Source of the DNA: Epsilonproteobacteria bacterium (ex Lamellibrachia satsuma)
GTDB lineage: Bacteria > Campylobacterota > Campylobacteria > Campylobacterales > Sulfurovaceae
Reading direction: 5' to 3'
Length of the DNA: 64,000 nt
Assembly: GCA_003934925.1 (NCBI GenBank)
Contig: JQIX01000014.1
Span: 37,273-101,272, forward strand
A model generated the notes under the pieces. That model did not search any database. It was given only the letters and a program-made list of their open reading frames with translations, and was not told the origin of the DNA. Positions 61,649-64,000 of the stretch are shown here, piece after piece (the stretch's first letter is position 1; every line of letters begins with the position of its first letter). Made by a program: the position numbers and the translations under genes.

Positions 61649-62494
61649 ATGTCAAAATGTATTGTTATTGTTGCAACTAAAAATACGAGAGAAACATTTT
61701 ATGATCGTGCACTCCCATCAATTAAGCAGCAAACTATTCAACCTGAACATATCGTTATTGTAAATGATAGTGTGCCATTTTCAGGTAAACAAGAAGAAGA
61801 AATAAAATCTATATTAGAAGACAATGAGTATACAGTCTTATCTAATATTTATACTAAAGGTGTAGCAGGAGCTTGGAACAGTGCTCTTAAATTTATTTGT
61901 GAAACTTCGTTTAATGGATTTATTGCAATTTTGGATGATGATGATGAATGGGATACAAATCATCTTGAAGAAAATCTTATAAGAGCAAATCTGGATTCTG
62001 CTGATGTTGTTATCTCTGGACTGAGAATAATAAATAAAAATACTTTGTATTCAAGACCATTACCATCCAAATTGGTACCAAAAGATTTTTTAACCGGGAA
62101 TCCTGGCTGGCAAGGGTCTAATACCTTTGTTTCATTGGAGGTACTTAAGACTGTAAAAGGTTTTAGAAATGGTCTTCTGAGCACCAATGATCGTGATCTG
62201 GCATTTAGAATTCTCAGTTTATCAGATTTAAAAATTTCCTATACAAACAAGTGGACATCTTCTTGGTATGTAGATTCAAATGATTTATCTTTATCTTTGC
62301 CTAAATCAAAATCAAAAGTAGAAGGGTTACGTTGGTTTTGGTATTTATATCGCACATATTTTGAAGAAAAAGATCGTAATACTTTTTTTGAGAGAGCGTG
62401 GAAACTTTTTCAAATCAGTGAAAAAGAAATTACAACAATTAGAAGCAATAAACCTTTACAAAAAAGCCTTTTTGGAGATTTGGATGTTAAATAA
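61649..62494 (+). CDS. Glycosyltransferase family 2
   Basis: 281 residues, GT-A fold. The opening CIVIVATKNTRETFYDRALPSIKQQTIQPEHIVIVNDS is the GT2 nucleotide-binding start, and the DxD-like AILDDDDEWDTNHLEENL binds the metal. LSTNDRDLAFRIL holds the usual D-x-D/ED catalytic region. The substrate is unknown. The base composition is more AT-rich than the housekeeping genes, as is common in surface-glycan clusters. It overlaps the radical SAM gene by 11 bp. Confidence 0.88.
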   Translation: MSKCIVIVATKNTRETFYDRALPSIKQQTIQPEHIVIVNDSVPFSGKQEEEIKSILEDNEYTVLSNIYTKGVAGAWNSALKFICETSFNGFIAILDDDDEWDTNHLEENLIRANLDSADVVISGLRIINKNTLYSRPLPSKLVPKDFLTGNPGWQGSNTFVSLEVLKTVKGFRNGLLSTNDRDLAFRILSLSDLKISYTNKWTSSWYVDSNDLSLSLPKSKSKVEGLRWFWYLYRTYFEEKDRNTFFERAWKLFQISEKEITTIRSNKPLQKSLFGDLDVK

Positions 62495-63356
62495 ACAGAA
62501 TAACAGTTTTAATAAGTCACCTTATTTTTCAGAGTCTTTATTTCTATATGGAAAATTGAAATATCAGCTTGCTTCGATGTACCGTTTTATAAGAGTTCTT
62601 AAACCAGTTTCTTTACTTTTTGGTTCACAGTATACTAGAAGCAGGGATATGATTGAAATAGATATTACTTATGACTGTAATTTAATGTGTTATAACTGTA
62701 ATCGTTCATCAACACAGGCTCCAGAAAAGCTCCATATATCCCTTGGGCGTATTCAAAATTTTGTAGATGAATCAATTAAATCATCTAAGTACTGGAAACG
62801 CATTAGAGTATTAGGTGGAGAACCAACATTGCATCCTCATTTTATTGAAATAGTAGATGAACTACTTCGTTATAAAAATTATTTCCCATCATGTACAATT
62901 GAAGTAGTGACCAATGGTTATGGCGAAAAAGTAAAATCTATAATTAAAAAGATACCTAAAGAAATATGGATAGAAAATTCGGAAAAAGACAATAGAATTC
63001 AAGTAGATTTCGGTCCCTTTAACTTGGCACCTATTGATGAAAAAAAATATATATTTTCTGACTATTCAAATGGGTGCTCAATTATGAGTGAGTGTGGTAT
63101 GGGGTTAACTCCATTGGGATACTACCCCTGTGCTGTTGCTGGCGGTATAGATCGTATTCTTGGAGAATCCATAGGCTATAATCATCTCCCTGATGATTCT
63201 GATAATATGGAGCAGTTGGCCAAAAAACTTTGTCAATACTGTGGTAGGTTTCGAGACGGACACTTTGTGCCAAAGAATTTAAGAAAACCTCTTATGAAAC
63301 AAGAGACATCCAAGAGTTGGGAAAATCTTTATGCTGATTGGAAGCAAAATGACTAA
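62484..63356 (+). CDS. Radical SAM protein in the glycan cluster
   Basis: 290 residues from ATG 62484 (GGAG ahead), 11 bp inside the glycosyltransferase gene. The cluster motif CNLMCYNC (C-x3-C-x2-C) follows IEIDITYDCN. A GGEPTLHPHF segment matches the GGEP SAM-binding motif, and later Cys residues (MSECGMG, YYPCAV, LCQYCG) may hold an auxiliary cluster, as in SPASM/twitch proteins. Substrate is unknown; it may modify a sugar or peptide in surface glycan assembly. Confidence 0.85.
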   Translation: MLNKQNNSFNKSPYFSESLFLYGKLKYQLASMYRFIRVLKPVSLLFGSQYTRSRDMIEIDITYDCNLMCYNCNRSSTQAPEKLHISLGRIQNFVDESIKSSKYWKRIRVLGGEPTLHPHFIEIVDELLRYKNYFPSCTIEVVTNGYGEKVKSIIKKIPKEIWIENSEKDNRIQVDFGPFNLAPIDEKKYIFSDYSNGCSIMSECGMGLTPLGYYPCAVAGGIDRILGESIGYNHLPDDSDNMEQLAKKLCQYCGRFRDGHFVPKNLRKPLMKQETSKSWENLYADWKQND

Positions 63357-63834
63357 GAATAGTACTATGCAAGCACCGGCTCCTAGTAAAATACTTTCTA
63401 GATTGGATTGTGCATTGGTGTATACACCTATTGACAAGGATGTGTTTGATAAAAAAATTGTTGTTGGTGTGTGTATGCATAACAGTGTAGATACTATACG
63501 AAAATGTTTAATCAGCATCATGGAACAAGATATCTTTTCTTCAGATGTAGCTATTGTTTTGTTGGATGATTCTTCAACAGATAATTGGAAGGAATCCATA
63601 CAGGACTTTTTATTATTTCCTAATATTTTAGTTATAAGTGCTAATGCAGGTACACCTTCGCGAGCGAGGAATACTATTTTGGATTTTGCTGATATAAACT
63701 TTCCAAATCTCCAATGGGTGGCAAGGTTAGATTCTGATGATTATCTTTCTTCTCCTCAAGCATTATCTACAATGTGTCAAGCAGGTGAAAAAAATAATGC
63801 AAAATACGTATTGGGTGGAAATAATTTAACTTAA
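63349..63834 (+). CDS. Glycosyltransferase family 2, truncated
   Basis: 161 residues from ATG 63349, which overlaps the radical SAM stop. KIVVGVCMHNSVDTIRKCLISIMEQD opens the GT-A fold and WVARLDSDDYLSSPQALS carries the DxDD metal site. The frame stops at 63834 soon after, at LGGNNLT. Normal enzymes of this type run 250 residues or more, so the acceptor half is missing. Whether the break is an insertion or a deletion cannot be seen in this window. Confidence 0.7.
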   Translation: MTKNSTMQAPAPSKILSRLDCALVYTPIDKDVFDKKIVVGVCMHNSVDTIRKCLISIMEQDIFSSDVAIVLLDDSSTDNWKESIQDFLLFPNILVISANAGTPSRARNTILDFADINFPNLQWVARLDSDDYLSSPQALSTMCQAGEKNNAKYVLGGNNLT

Positions 63835-63961
63835 CTTTCGCACCTAAATAATCAATAAATTCTATCCAAAGACCCCTTAATTTCTATCGTAGACAGATAC
63901 TACCTTAGAGTACTTGACATCAATTTCTATAAGCAATATTTTTCACACATAACATCTTAAT

Positions 63962-63983
63962 AAAGCCCTGTATACGGGGCTTT
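63962..63983. terminator. Hairpin at the window end
   Basis: AAAGCCC (63962-63968) and GGGCTTT (63977-63983) pair, followed by TTAG. TATAAT at 63988-63993 may start a gene beyond the window. The rest of 63835-64000 holds no supported gene. Confidence 0.5.
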
Positions 63984-64000
63984 TAGCTATAATATACATT

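Noticed and set aside
63835..64000. Start of an insertion sequence after the truncated glycosyltransferase
   Set aside because: No transposase reading frame or verifiable terminal inverted repeat lies within the window; only a hairpin and a -10 box are seen.

Overview
The window reads as chromosome of a Campylobacterota (epsilonproteobacterial) chemolithotroph, most like Sulfurovum or Sulfurimonas. This is inferred from gene content: RNase J with a long Asn/Pro-rich N-terminus, a ThrS without a TGS domain directly followed by infC, a MutS7-type mismatch protein with a fused HNH nuclease, split nrdA and nrdB, many AT-rich intergenic regions, and promoters dominated by TATAAT boxes. No rRNA and no CRISPR array are present.

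Layout. 1-2861: end of a DUF2892 membrane protein, purM and an AGCS symporter. 2962-3603: a consensus promoter and five tRNAs (Pro, His, Arg, Arg, Leu). 3581-9026: a 5.4-kb integrative element in the 3' end of tRNA-Leu(TAG), bounded by 27-bp direct repeats. It carries a tyrosine integrase, an excisionase-like HTH protein, a Rep-like protein and small unknown genes, including a 42-aa GTG-start gene. 9108-21891: lipoproteins, rarA, pseudouridine synthases, kdsD, rnj, rsmA, hisF, a nucleoside phosphorylase homologue, rlmN and purB. 22147-31130: nrdA, a two-gene DUF3892 cassette, gltA, ppnP, nrdB, a nitrilase-family hydrolase and pcm. 31273-38372: a HTH/coiled-coil protein, a Ca2+/H+ antiporter and a five-gene Bat/MoxR operon with a BatB-BatC fusion. 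38528-45482: L,D-transpeptidase, coaE-dapF, a Sel1 protein, tRNA-Val, a degenerate GGDEF protein and thrS. 45479-49834: infC, then rpmI-rplT, with a reverse-oriented MutS7-HNH gene between them.

50145-52404 is the most unusual chromosomal stretch: an FTR-catalytic/rhodanese fusion, a lipoprotein, and an operon of two very small exported Cys-rich proteins with GKC(G/N) motifs flanking a DoxX membrane protein. This resembles bufferin/HvfA copper-handling loci, but no DUF692 (MNIO) maturase is present in the window. Next come a gluconate-dehydrogenase-type pair (small subunit plus GMC flavoprotein), a LysM-NlpC/P60 hydrolase, ilvD and four tRNAs (Gly, Cys, Leu, Ser). The last 5 kb is accessory: PEBP and DUF72 proteins, an ORF6N protein and a 100-aa protein whose promoters share the same 17-bp dyad architecture, then an AT-rich glycan cluster (GT2, radical SAM, truncated GT2).

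Several repeats were read directly: two heptamer tandem arrays, each within a few bases of a gene's stop codon; a ~60-bp hairpin repeat present twice; a 21-bp repeat present twice; and a 31-bp direct repeat flanking 103 bp behind the nitrilase-family gene. Family names are recognised from sequence motifs only; no database search was run.
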